Origin: Vicia villosa | Taxonomy: Eukaryota; Streptophyta; Magnoliopsida; Fabales; Fabaceae | Direction: 5' to 3' | NCBI RefSeq assembly: GCF_029867415.1 | Contig: NW_026705156.1 | Location: forward strand, 310,001 to 374,000 | Length of the DNA stretch: 64,000 nucleotides | In this document: one piece after another, positions 47,606-58,699 of the stretch | Layout: each line of letters begins with the position of its first letter | How positions within the stretch are numbered: the stretch's first letter is position 1 | The notes under the pieces: generated by a model | The model's input: the letters and a program-made list of their open reading frames with translations, nothing else | Database searches by the model: none | Told to the model about the DNA's origin: nothing | Position numbers and translations under genes: made by a program

Positions 47606-48395
47606 AAAGATTTAGTAAAATATAATCTTATTTTTTAATCACATTTTATACACTAAAGCTAACTTAAAAAATATTATTAATTTCATTTTAGAAGCATAAA
47701 TTTTCTTATATATTATTTTCTTTTTAAAATTTAAAATTGTAAAACATATTTATTAAAAATGGTCTCTTATAAAATCATTTACTTAAATGAGATTGTTAGC
47801 TAAGTTTATTCTGTCACAAAAACTATTGGCCTTAAAATCAGTTACTACCAAACTCATTAAATGAATATTATAATAGTGAAAGATAATTTTTTTTAAAAAA
47901 AAACAATCAAATTGATCAAATTAATTGATATTTATTATCTTTTTTGGCTCATATAGAATTGTCCAATCACACTTAATATTTGTACAATCTTTCTATATAT
48001 TATCTTTTTTCTTTAAAGCTTAGTACTTATAATAATCATAAATATCAAATCTATTAATATTAAATTAAAAAAATCAAACAATAATCATCCAATATGATCA
48101 TAATCACATTGTACGATAAAGGGGGTAAAAAGTTTCTAAAGAAATAATATATTATTTTCATAGCAGTTTGAAAAAAGTAGTAAGTAAAGTAAGGAAATAG
48201 GTCTTAGTGCATTAATTGATATCAATCTCAAAAGATGTGCATGGAAAAAACAGTGTGAATTTCCAACAATTAAATGAAGAAAGAAAAATTTTAGAAAATG
48301 AAAAGAAAGCTTTTAAGTCCATCCAAGTGGAAGCTTATATGATAAGCAGGATATTTTGGTTTTTTCCAGACCATTCAATTTTCTTATATTGTAGA

Positions 48396-49996
48396 TTACC
48401 TTTTATGCTTTTATGATTCATTCATTTAAGATTATAAACAACAACACTAACAACCTAAAAATATAGTAAGAATGCCATATCTTATGATCTAAATAAGAAA
48501 ATCAAAATATTTTTCCCAAAGTAGTTATTAAATCTAAAAGATATTTAAAAAAAAAAATGTATCGAATTTTTAATTTTTAAAAGAAAGACATCAATAAAAT
48601 TATATGACCAAAAATAATAGGAAATAGGTAAAAATAAAAGAAGTTGAAAAAAGTTAAATAAAACACTAAATTACTTAAATAATTCAATTTTATATTTGTT
48701 TAAATGTATTAATATTCTACACAATAATCGGTTTAGTTAAATCAATGTGGTTGCCAAAACCAATGTTTTTAATCAAGACTACTAATTAACTTTATGCAAC
48801 TCCTGCTGCATTATAGTATTTGTCCAACAACTCCATTGTTGATTTAGGACAAGATGTCTCACACGTACGGTCTCGAGCCAGCTCTGTCTACTAAAAGTAC
48901 TGTGTTTGCCTATCACACTGCACAAGATTTCTAATATATTCTAGTTTAATGTAACTGTTTCCCAAGCTGTTCACCATTATAGCATAAGTTTAAATTTACT
49001 GTATTCTTGCTTCATTTGTGCAATGTTTTATTGAAGTAGGTTCCTTGCTCAAATATATATAAAATATTATTCTTTTTTGCAGATGTTCTGGTCTAGATAT
49101 ATAAGTTTATTTGGTTAAAAACATTTACAAATATTATTCATCTATCTAATATTTTTATTCTGAAATTATTTTTAATTTAAAATACAGTAATTTATTGATG
49201 TCTTTCTTTAAAAATTAAAAATTTGATACAATTTTATTTTTATTTTAAAAATGTCTTTCATTTAAATATTTATTTTTAATTAACCTATATATTTATCTTT
49301 GACTATTTTTTTTCCTGTTTTACAATTAAATAAAAAATATTTATATTTTATTTGAATTTCAAAATCAATTTACTGACATATCAACGGTCCACACCATAAC
49401 CAATTAAGATTCTTTATAATGACAAAATAATTTTCTAAGATAGAAAATAATTGGATAAATTTGAAACTAATTTAAAAAGATTGTATTATTATTATTATTA
49501 TTATTATTACTATTTATGTGCTTCATTATTATTGATCAACATCATTAAAAATATTAATATCGATAAAAATCTTAACTTAACAAATAAACTCTAAAATGTT
49601 TATGGTAGCAAAAATTTTAATTGGAAAATTCCATATTTCCAAAAAAAAATATTAATTGGAAAATCCCATATTCCAAAAAATATCAATAATAAATTGATAA
49701 GTCTTCAATTTCATCCATTTATAGCCAATGACACAATCTACAAATAATTATTCTTTAAGCATATCATTTTCCATTGTAGCTCTTAATGTACCATCACACT
49801 ATAAAAAGATTATTGTTAAAAGACTATTGTTATAATGAAAATGAACGAAAAAAATACATAGGCAAGAGATAGTATGGACTTGCAAGAGACACCGTAGATT
49901 TGACTTGCACGATACAACACAGTATATTATGACCTATTCTACAATCTACCATATATATTATATTAAATAGTTTTTATAATACGATATGATAGACTA

Positions 49997-50040
<44 letters not shown>

Positions 50041-50048
50041 ATATATAT

Positions 50049-50116
<68 letters not shown>

Positions 50117-50226
50117 TATTTTAACATGATACGATGACATTTAGTAAAATTCATATTTTTTTATTAAAACACATTTTAACAACTACTAATTTTGATTTGT
50201 TTTATTATAATGATGATGACAATAAT

Positions 50227-50289
<63 letters not shown>

Positions 50290-51214
50290 GGACATTAAAT
50301 TAAAATAAATAATAGATTTTTTTCAATCTCAATATTTAAAAAAATTACAAAAATAGTCACATTACTTCATAACTATAAAATTTTAAAAATATATAACAAA
50401 TTCCAATAAAGAAGAGAGAACAACTAATAAAAATAAAAATAAATAAAAATAATGTTAAGAAATTGTCTATGTTATTTAACTTTTTTCGTTTTTTTATGAG
50501 TAACCTGAAAATCCAAAACAAATGAAAAAGATATTAAAACAATTTAAAAAAAAAGTGACATGAATATCAAAAATAGAAAAAGAAGATTTATAATTTATGG
50601 AAGAAATAGATACGAGATTTCCTTTGATATTATCATTGATGCTGATATTTCCTACCACTCCATAAACATCATTATAATTGTCATTTTGGTGTGACATTTT
50701 TGACTTAATGTAAACTTGCACACATATTTCAATCCCTTTTCAAATTGATACATCGATTATGTAAAACAAAATAAATAATTATTATTCAATCTAAATAAAG
50801 TATCAGTAACAAATAACAACCAGTCTTAAATAGAAAAAAATTGCACATATTTTTTTTTTAAAAACAATATAAACACAATAAAGAATATTGATCAGAATTT
50901 ATTTTCATCAAAAATAATTAAATAAAGAGATTTGCAGAATTTTTTTTCTAAGATTGTGATCCTCAAATATGTAAAACACAAAACTAACAAAAAAAGTAAA
51001 ATAAAAAGAAGTATAAAAAATTACCTAAGGAGATAGAAATAGAATCTAGATCCAAAATGTAATCAGCTATTTTTTTAGATCTGAGTCAAAAAATATAAGA
51101 CAAACAAAAATATGAGTTTCAATCTATGATACAACAAATAACTTTTAAATTTGGAAACAAAGAAAAAACACAATCAAATTATTCAAGTAGTAAAACGCTC
51201 TTTGTCTTTCTGCT
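48396..51214 (-). other. Helitron 1 body, AT-rich, no gene recognised
   Basis: Microsatellites at 49484-49510 (TTA)n, 49999-50115 (AT)n with interruptions, and 50233-50288 (TAA)n. A more complex stretch at 48780-49060 (GGACAAGATGTCTCACACGT nearby) is of gene-like base composition but has no frame I can support. A minus-strand 75-codon frame (50721-50494) is not recognised. Confidence 0.5.
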
Positions 51215-51459
51215 TCAGAACTGATTGGAGGACCACGCCTTGTTCCTGAAAGAGAAATATTACACTATTTACTGAACTTTAGTCATGAACAAAGAACAAA
51301 GGTTCACCCAAAAACAATGGTTTAAAGAAAAAAATTATTCAAAAAGCAAGATTATAAAACTGAAAGAAGCAAAATACCTTCCATAGGTTAGATGACCTTC
51401 AACAACAACCTCATCAGAGTGAGGAACCACCATCTCAGAGTCCTTTCCATATTTTGTTG
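51215..51459 (-). pseudogene. Third possible captured gene fragment (3' end, unidentified)
   Basis: Minus strand. An exon-like segment 51459-51378 lies between TTATGCAG and GTATTTTG and reads TKYGKDSEMVVPHSDEVVVE then GHLTYG. A second segment begins at 51245 after TTTCTCTTTCAG. Joining them keeps the phase (82 bases, AG|G) and ends after NKAWSSNQF at a TGA. Good splice sites at three edges and a non-repetitive composition make capture likely. I do not recognise the protein. Confidence 0.45.
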
Positions 51460-52197
51460 CTGCATAAAAGAATTAAAAAAATCAGATCTGATGATGCAGA
51501 TTATTGCTTATTTCTATTTGATTTCAAAACTAAAGAGAGGAAGAAGGAAGAAGAAGAAAGGTGAAGAAAAGATTTAAAAAAGAATATTTGTGTTTCCAAG
51601 GAAAAGTTATTTTCTTATATTTGTCTTTCCAAGGAAAATATTAAAAAGACATTTGACAAAGCATGGATAATGGAAACGTGATCATGAGTAGAAAGGGAAA
51701 AAAAAAGGAAGACCAAATACTGCAATTGAGATAAGGTGTCCACGTGGAAGCATACAAAAGCAGAGGGTTATTTTAGTATTTTCCAGAGCATGTTCTTTTC
51801 TTATATTGTAGATGATTATAAAAAAAAAGAAATGATTATGATTTATATTAAGTAAAAAAATTTGAAAATAATTTGAAGGTAGATAATAGTTATAATAAGT
51901 TGATGAAAACAATCGAGAAAAATCGAAAAAAAGAAAAATAGAAACACGAGAGAAAATAATAATTTTAAAATAATAAAATAAAACAGAGAATATTTTAGTA
52001 AATATTAATAATTTATAAAATATAATAATCACCTTCCCTCCCCTTCCTTCCCCTCCGAATCCCCCTGATTTGGGGGGACGCAAAAAGTGTGATTTGGAGG
52101 GATTTTGCTCCCTTCTCCTCCCCTCCTAAAAATTGAACCAAATACATTTTATTATAAATATCCCCTCCCCTCCATCTACCTCGAACCAAACACACCC

Positions 52198-52790
52198 TAT
52201 ATCGGAGAATTAATAGCCTGATTAAAACTCCAACCAAGGTTCCTTAAGAAAAATTGATCATAAATCAAAAGGCAAGGGAAAACTATCTTAAAGAGCTGAT
52301 CTCACTCGAACTTAGAAAAAAGATAACAAAGAATTCAATTTATACAAAAGATGAAATGAACTATGCATGAAAAAGCCAAAGTTCAAGGTCAAGGCGAAAA
52401 GGAAATATCTTTTTGTTTAGATGTTAAATTTTCTTGCTAAGTCATTTTTTCCTGTTTGTCCCAAGGTAAAACCAATTGGTGAAGATGATATAAAATGCCT
52501 GACCCCTAATGCAACAATTTATAAGAATGTACAAACAATACTTGAGATTGTTTTTAGAGATGTCTTAGACATCATATTTAGAGGTTCAAAATCAACAACT
52601 GATGATGATGTCAAACAACAAATGGAAAAATTTAAAGGACAAGTCTAGTACGAAAATGTTGTTGTCTTGAGTGAATTTCCATAGCTAGGCATTGATGGAT
52701 TTGAGGCATATAATGAGCTCTACGAGTATTCAGTGTTGTAATTATACTTAAATGAGGGCTCGAAAAGCTTTTTGGATGAGATGAAAGTTG
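52198..52790 (+). repeat. Segmental duplication, copy A, last block, with a decayed ORF
   Basis: Matches 56690-57260. The plus strand shows an open piece at 52421-52648 (PIGEDDIKCLTPNATIYKNV, then ILEIVFRDVLDIIFRGSKST) followed in the same frame, after stops, by LGIDGFEAYNELYEY. The B copy (about 56900-57230) retains the same words with different stops. It looks like an old pseudogene, but I cannot name the family. Confidence 0.6.
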
Positions 52791-52799
52791 TTCCTCTTA

Positions 52800-53142
52800 T
52801 GCCCCTTGGACCCTTTTTCTCCCTTTCTCCTTTTTAGCCCTTGGACCCTTTTTATCTGTTATTCCTCTTATGCCCTCATTTACTCACCTCACTATTACTA
52901 CTATGCCCTTACCATCTCTACATTCCAAATACTTATATTTAATTATTATAATCCAAATTAATTCAACTAAATTATTAATAATAATTCTAAAGAATTATAA
53001 GCTAATTATTAAAACTAATCATTCTCATCAGCATCTAAACCACACTACTAACCCAACAAACATCCACATAATTCCCACAATATTCATAATAAATCATAGG
53101 TAATTAATTAAATAAATAATTCTAAGATTTCGGGGTGTTACA
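52800..53142 (-). repeat. LTR fragment, chromovirus (Tekay)-like, minus strand, at the A/B junction
   Basis: On the minus strand it begins TGTAACACCCCGAAATCTTA at 53142, the usual start of Tekay/Del-type LTRs, and fades near 52800 beside a CCCTTGGACCC duplication. It lies exactly between the end of copy A and the start of copy B. Confidence 0.6.
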
Positions 53143-54508
53143 CAAGGACTTGGAGGCAATTATTCTGGTCCGGTCAAAAAGAGTCCAGTAATCATGGCCT
53201 AGAGAGCAGAATGATTCATCGTGTCACATGGAGCAGGTGGGCTATCCTAGTTAAGAATGCAGGTGATCTCGATCCAAAATCAATAAGATGGATCTCTACA
53301 TTCCACGACAATAAATGAGCAGGAAGTTATAACCGCCCTACTATATAAGAAGGAGACATGTGATTTCTCTGGTACATTTGAATTCAAATTTTATTCACAC
53401 ATCTTACTCTCATACCGACTTGAATGTTGGAGTGTTAACCGTGTAAATCAACTTCTCTTTCAAAGCGCCATAAATTCAAGTCCTCCATCGTGATTCACAT
53501 TCGTCGATTATCGATTAATTCTAATTACATTGCGAAATAAGTAATATAAAACTTAATTACTATTTTATTTTTCTTTTATAAATTTAGAGTTACATGTTTA
53601 GTTATAGAAATGATCATAACACAAATATTATATTATTAAGTTTAAATTAAAAATAAATAAATATTAAATAAATCATCAGCAATTTATTTCCTTTGTTATC
53701 ATGCATTTAATATGAGTCTTTTGAGTCATACATATTAAAGCATAAAAACAACACCTAACGAACTACATATTGTCATAACTGTTTGACACCACAAATATAT
53801 TTTTTAACTAAATATTTTAATACTAAATAATTCATCCAAATTTTTTTCATTCTCATGTATCCACATTTTTTTCATTCTCATGTATTTAATATGAGTGTTT
53901 GAGTCATGCACGTTAATCACATAGACAACCATACATATATTCATTTAAGAATTTATTTTCTCCAGTCAGGGTGTGTTTGTTTCAAATTTTAAAATTAAAT
54001 TTTTTTAATGATATCTTTAAAATTATTATTTTTGAGAATATTATTTTAATTTATTTGTTTAATAAAAATTTAAATTCTCATGAATAATTATAAAAAAAAT
54101 TTAATCTAAAAATTATTAAAAAAGTAATAAATGTCAGTGGTAATAAAAAATTATAATTAGTTAGTTGAATTTATTCTCATGAAAATGTTATATTCTCAAT
54201 TTTTTTAAAAATAAAAATTATTTTAAAATTATTTTTTAAAAATTAAATCAAACATAAAAATATTACATTTCCATAATAATATTTCGGAATATATTTTTTT
54301 TATAGCTTGAATCAAATACAACCTATTCATATTAAATACAAATATTAGAGTCATGCACTTCAACTAAAAATAAATATTATATATTCAAAATGAAAAATAA
54401 TTATAAAATGTAACTCCTATAACATTTATATATTATACTCTATTATTTATCAGATAATAGTTTGCTAAGTCAATTTTATTACATTTGTATAATTATGCTT
54501 TTAATTTA

Positions 54509-54932
54509 GGGTTAATATCTATTTTCACCTGCCATATAAAGTTGGTTTGAAAAATCCCCTGTCAAAAAAAATTTGCAAAAATTCCCGTAACATTTGAAGA
54601 TTCTCTCATTTTAAACCTTGTAAAATATTTGTTTTTAAAATCAACCTTGTCATTTGAAGATTCGGTCATTTTGATCCTATAATTTTGTAGATAATGTCAT
54701 TTAAAACCCTCTGGAATATGACGGGCAAGGTTGGTTTTACTAAAAAAAATAATTTACAGGGTTCAAAATGATAGAGTCCTTCAAGTGACGAGGTTGGTTT
54801 CAAAAATAAATTTTTTACAAGGTTTAAAACGAGAGAATCTTCAAATGTTAGGGGAATTCTTGCAACTTTTTTTTGGCAGGGGATTTTTCAAACCAAACCC
54901 TATATGCAAGAGGTGAAAATAGGTATTAACCC
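54509..54932. mobile_element. Foldback Mutator-type MITE, 424 bp, target duplication confirmed by an empty paralogous site
   Basis: TTTAATTTA flanks both sides (54500-54508, 54933-54941); copy A has a single TTTAATTTA near 26833. Termini GGGTTAATATCTATTTTCAC and, inverted, GGGTTAATACCTATTTTCAC. The similarity continues for about 200 bases on each arm (TTTGAAAAATCCCCTG, ACATTTGAAGATTCTCTC), so nearly the whole element is one large inverted repeat that could fold as a hairpin. No coding function: the 61-codon frame at 54731 is incidental. Confidence 0.95.
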
Positions 54933-56139
54933 TTTAATTTATTCTTTGGTATTTATTCTTTTTCATTGTTATATATTTTTAAATTAAATGGTACTATAAT
55001 ATTTTACCAATGTTTTCAATCAAATTTTGATAAATCCAAAATGCTCACCAACATATATTTTTCATGTTTTCATTAGATTTATTTTTCACTTAAATCATCA
55101 TAGTAATTTTACCTAAACCATCATATTATAGAATACTATTATATAATTCTAATATTAAAGTTCTAAAAACTATTTTGATAGATGGCAAAAAAAACAATCA
55201 ACCTGAAATAAATCTTACTTAAAAAAATCTTATTAAAAATATAGTTATTCACTTGTATCCCATTCATAAATTAATGGTGGCTGATATTAAAGTGACGGCA
55301 TTCTATAATATGGATTAGGAGTGGACAAGAAACTGTGCCCGTCCGAAAACTGAGTAATCTGTTCCAAACTTAATATAAATGGATGAGTCAAATTGAATAT
55401 ACCGACCCGTGGGTGAACAAAGTAGGAACATCTTGGTTATACAGTAGAAATGAAGTTCAATCTTATTACAGAGCCTAAGAAGCACGAAGGTTGCAAGAAA
55501 AGGAAGAAAATAGTTTGGATGTTCAATTCATTGCAGAAGGAAATTCAATTTTCATAAACATACCAAAATGATTACACAGTAGAAATGAAGTTCAATGTTT
55601 ACTTTCTTTTCTTTTTCTTTCTTTTAGTTTAGGAAAAGTAATATTTTTGTTTGCGCGGTTACGTAGTGATAAATTGTCAATACCATTCAAATATTATTCA
55701 ATAGACAACTCTTACATTATTGATATAAGACTAGTTATATAAGAAAATACTAAACACATTTAATCAATATACAAACAAATAAAACATTATTATCATAATC
55801 TTCTTGGTTAGTTCTTAACATTTCCATTAACAATATATATTTTTTTCTTCTACGTTCAATAAAAATAAAAAGCAAATAAACAAAAAATATGTTTGCAATT
55901 AAAAACAAAAATCTATATATCATTATTTTATTTTTATTTCTTCAATTTCGACTTTAGCAAAAATAAAAACTTGTATATGAAATAAAACAAAAAAATTTGA
56001 TAGTCCTCAGAAATAGTCATTTAAACTAGACAAAAAAACATAATAGCTGGCAAAACACATGGGACCAAGTAATTAATTATAGATATGACAATTGAAATCC
56101 ATTTAAAACTATAAAAGAAGGTACATTTTAGTTAGTCCA

Positions 56140-56433
56140 TTAGGGGTTCTTGAGATAATCGTTGATATAGATCATTTCGGCCATGACAATGACCATAAAA
56201 TCACTTTCCATTTTTAAATTAAGCGGAATCAAAACTATTAGGAAAAGAAATAATATGGTGAAACAATTTTGGCAATCTAAGTCAACTTTAGTAGAATCTT
56301 TACAAGGAGTAGGAAGAACCAACAAAGCAATATTATTTGATAGATTTGCTACTCCAAGAATTTCAACCCTTGGTGAATTAAAAAATGGAAATCCTTCTAA
56401 CACTGACAACTTATACATCACCAAGTAAAACAC
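56140..56433 (-). CDS. Unidentified 97-codon ORF, paralogue of the one at 42279-42572
   Basis: Starts MFYLVMYKLSVLEGFPFFNS and ends IYINDYLKNP. The A and B copies have the same length and end at the same place despite many substitutions. The product is hydrophobic with a central segment of Leu/Ile/Phe (TILFLFLIVLIPLN) that could span a membrane. No family recognised. The complementary strand is also open in B (56183-56428), so the conservation may reflect constraint on the other strand or chance. Confidence 0.25.
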   Translation of the reverse strand: MFYLVMYKLSVLEGFPFFNSPRVEILGVANLSNNIALLVLPTPCKDSTKVDLDCQNCFTILFLFLIVLIPLNLKMESDFMVIVMAEMIYINDYLKNP

Positions 56434-57260
56434 TAAATTGCTACAAAATTCGTCAATTGACTCAAAATTCTTATTTGAATGTTAAGAGAAGAGATAACAT
56501 AACCGTGTTAAATAATAAACAACCAACTTTATACACAACTCATGAAAACCCCATAACAACATAGAAATAAAAAATACCAAAATTTATACACAACTCATGA
56601 AGAACCTATATCAATATAGAATTAAAAAATACCAAAAATCACCTTGGAAGAAGGAAGGTCGTCTATAAAAGATCTATTAGGGATATTGGAGAATCAATAG
56701 CCTGATTAAAACTCCAACCAAGGTTCCTTAAGGAAAATTGATAATAAATCAATAGGCAAGGGGAAACCATCTAGAAGAGGTGATCTCACTCGAACTTAGA
56801 AAAAAGACAACAAAGAATTAAATTTATACAAAAGATGAAATGAACTATGCATGAAAAAGCCAAAGTTCAATGTCTAGGCAAAAAGGAAATATATTTTTGT
56901 TTAGATGTTAAAAATTATTGCTAAGTCATTTTGTCCTGTTTGTCCCAAGGTAAAACCAATTGGTGAAGATGATATAAAATTCTTGACCCCTAATGCAACA
57001 ACTAAGAATGTACAAAGAATATACGAAATTGTTTCTAGAGATGTCTTAGACATCCTATATAGAGGTTTATAATCAACAACTGATGATGATGTCACCCAAC
57101 AAACGGAAAAATTTGAAGGGCAAGTCTAGTATGAAAATGTTGCAGCCTTGAGTGAGTTTCCATAGCTAGGCATTGATGGATTTGAGGCATATCATGTGCT
57201 CTACGAGTATTTAGTGTTGTAATTATACTTAAATGAGGACTCGAAAAGATTTTTTGGATG

Positions 57261-58013
57261 AGATAGAAGTTGTTCTAGTCGTGATTCAAGGCCTAAATGA
57301 GGACTCTGATAACTTTATGGTTGAGATAGACGTTGTTCTAGCCGGAACTCAATGCCCAACAAGTTGCGATCAGACTTAGTACAATTTCCACAAGAGCGAT
57401 AACGATAAAATATTTATCTAGCGACATATATAAGAATTAAAGGATGTCGACATCACCTTTTTAACGTTTAGGTAATGATGTCACTCTTTATAGCAAGTAT
57501 CCACAAAATGGTTTTAGCACTGTAAATCTATAATGACATTTCCTAGAAGGACATTTGATTAGAATAATTATAAGGAGTTGGATTGTTAGATTTTATGGTA
57601 AAGGATCTTTTAACATCTAACCTTTCTAATAACTTCCTAGAGCAAAATATTCTAGGTCCTTTAAACCCTAGAACCCTATTATAAAATCCAAACAAAGATA
57701 TCCCATAAAGATACACACTATTTTAACCCTAATTACCTCTCCCTTTTGACAGTCACTAACTTCAGTATCAGAGTGTTTGCAGGTACTCTCTGCCACTAAG
57801 AGCACCAAGATGCAATATTAAATACCATGTTTTTCCATTTGGTCCAAGTTCACAACCTCACTTGTGAACCTCGCGGGCCTTCTCAAGATCATATGACTTC
57901 ATTTATGGGTATACTCTTCAACATATCCATCACATTGATCAACATCCAGAATAGTAAATGATGGCAAGCTGTCATATTATAATTGATTAGCATTTTTGAA
58001 GTCTTTTTTAGTA
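57261..58013 (+). other. Gypsy LTR-like stretch, no gene
   Basis: 57600-57850 has the order AACCCTAGAACCC, TATTATAAAAT (TATA-like), a leader with CTCTCCCTTTTGACAGTC, then CAGAGTGTTTGCAGGTACTC, which resembles the end of plant gypsy LTRs. The rest is unassigned. Limits are uncertain. Confidence 0.4.
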
Positions 58014-58289
58014 TTCCTTCCGTCTCATAAAAAGTGTCTCGTTTGCACTTTTTCTCTGTCTCAAAATAAATGTCTCTTTACAATATCAATACAACTTTAT
58101 TAATTTTTTCCCACTAATATATATATACCTTTATTTATAACTTTCACTCTTTACAACTACTCCACTATATAGTTAATAAGGGTATTTTAGTAAATGATAC
58201 TAATTTTATCATTAAAATTAACACATCTAATCATTTTCTTAAGAAACGTGCATAGCTCAAATAATAAATTTATTATGAGACGTAGGAAG
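58014..58289. mobile_element. Stowaway-type MITE, 276 bp
   Basis: Left end TTCCTTCCGTCTCATAAAA, inverse of right end CTTCCTACGTCTCATAATA, close to the Stowaway terminus CTCCCTCCGTCTCATAA. TA dinucleotides flank both ends (58012-58013, 58290-58291), as for Tc1/mariner relatives. No coding frame. Confidence 0.9.
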
Positions 58290-58699
58290 TAGTATTTTTT
58301 ATGTAATTTCATGGTCTAAAGATGATTTTTAGCAATAGTTGAGACATCATAGAAAGTTGACAAAGAGGTCTAAAAGCGACATAAGTTGAAATTATGGTTC
58401 TATTTGAAAATTTGTGGCGTGATTTTGAATCAAATAAATGTAAGAAGATTTGTCTCCATAATGATCGTGGCACAATTTAATGACATTGTTGCATGATAAT
58501 AAGCATCATAGCATGATTTGGTGTTTAATCACGTGATGCTAGGTGGATAAATGAGCAAATTATGGTACGATTGAAAAAATTATGGCACGATTTTATTGCG
58601 TCAGTAACCTAATATAAAGGAAAAAAGGCAAATTTGAGAAGGGGTTCTGAATTTTAGATTTCTACAAGCGATAACAAGGTTAAAGAGAATATTTTTAGA

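Larger units (their letters stand above)
46642..48395 (-). mobile_element. Helitron 2, 1754 bp, nested in Helitron 1
   Basis: On the minus strand it begins TCTACAATATAAGAAAA at 48395, the same 17 bases as Helitron 1, and ends CTAG at 46642. About 10 bases before the end is a perfect hairpin GTGCG-GA-CGCAC (46656-46667 on the plus strand). Left neighbour A, right neighbour T on the plus strand, as expected. The first 90 or so bases of the two Helitrons resemble each other (GTCCAxxTGGAAGC, TTTTCCAGA). It contains two minisatellites near its 3' end and no recognised gene. Confidence 0.88.
43397..51812 (-). mobile_element. Helitron 1, carrying captured gene fragments, minus strand
   Basis: Read on the minus strand it begins TCTACAATATAAGAAAA at 51812 and ends in CTAG at 43397, preceded by the CG-rich CCCGCGCCTCACACCGG, a probable decayed version of the terminal hairpin. 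On the plus strand the left neighbour is A and the right neighbour T, so it sits between A and T as Helitrons do. There are no terminal inverted repeats or target duplication. Helitron 2 (46642-48395) is inserted in it; net length is about 6.66 kb. It lacks Rep/helicase, so it is non-autonomous. It carries pieces of at least two host genes with splice sites (44784-45623) and a possible third (51215-51459), all in the element's own orientation. Confidence 0.82.
42819..52197. mobile_element. TIR transposon (PIF/Harbinger-like termini) split by Helitron 1
   Basis: The left end GGTCTGTTTAGTTC and the inverse of the right end GGGTGTGTTTGGTTCGAG, both followed by GGAGGGGAGGGG-type runs, form an imperfect terminal inverted repeat. 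Copy B is unoccupied at about 56688. Without the Helitrons the element is 963 bp (42819-43396 plus 51813-52197) and has no coding frame. Flanks show only TA on both sides (TTA on the left, TAT on the right), so the target duplication, and hence the superfamily, is uncertain. Confidence 0.75.
53145..57260. repeat. Segmental duplication, copy B
   Basis: Direct-orientation partner of 25415-52790. Collinear blocks: 53145-55315 with 25415-27195; about 55365-55430 with 28300-28333 plus 28893-28930; 55550-55995 with 31940-32387; 55996-56688 with 42132-42818; 56690-57260 with 52198-52790. It lacks the insertions found in A but has its own foldback at 54509. Order between 27200 and 31940 is partly rearranged (the AAGAAAAGGAAAAAAATG word at 27310 lies on the other side in B). 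Confidence 0.9.
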
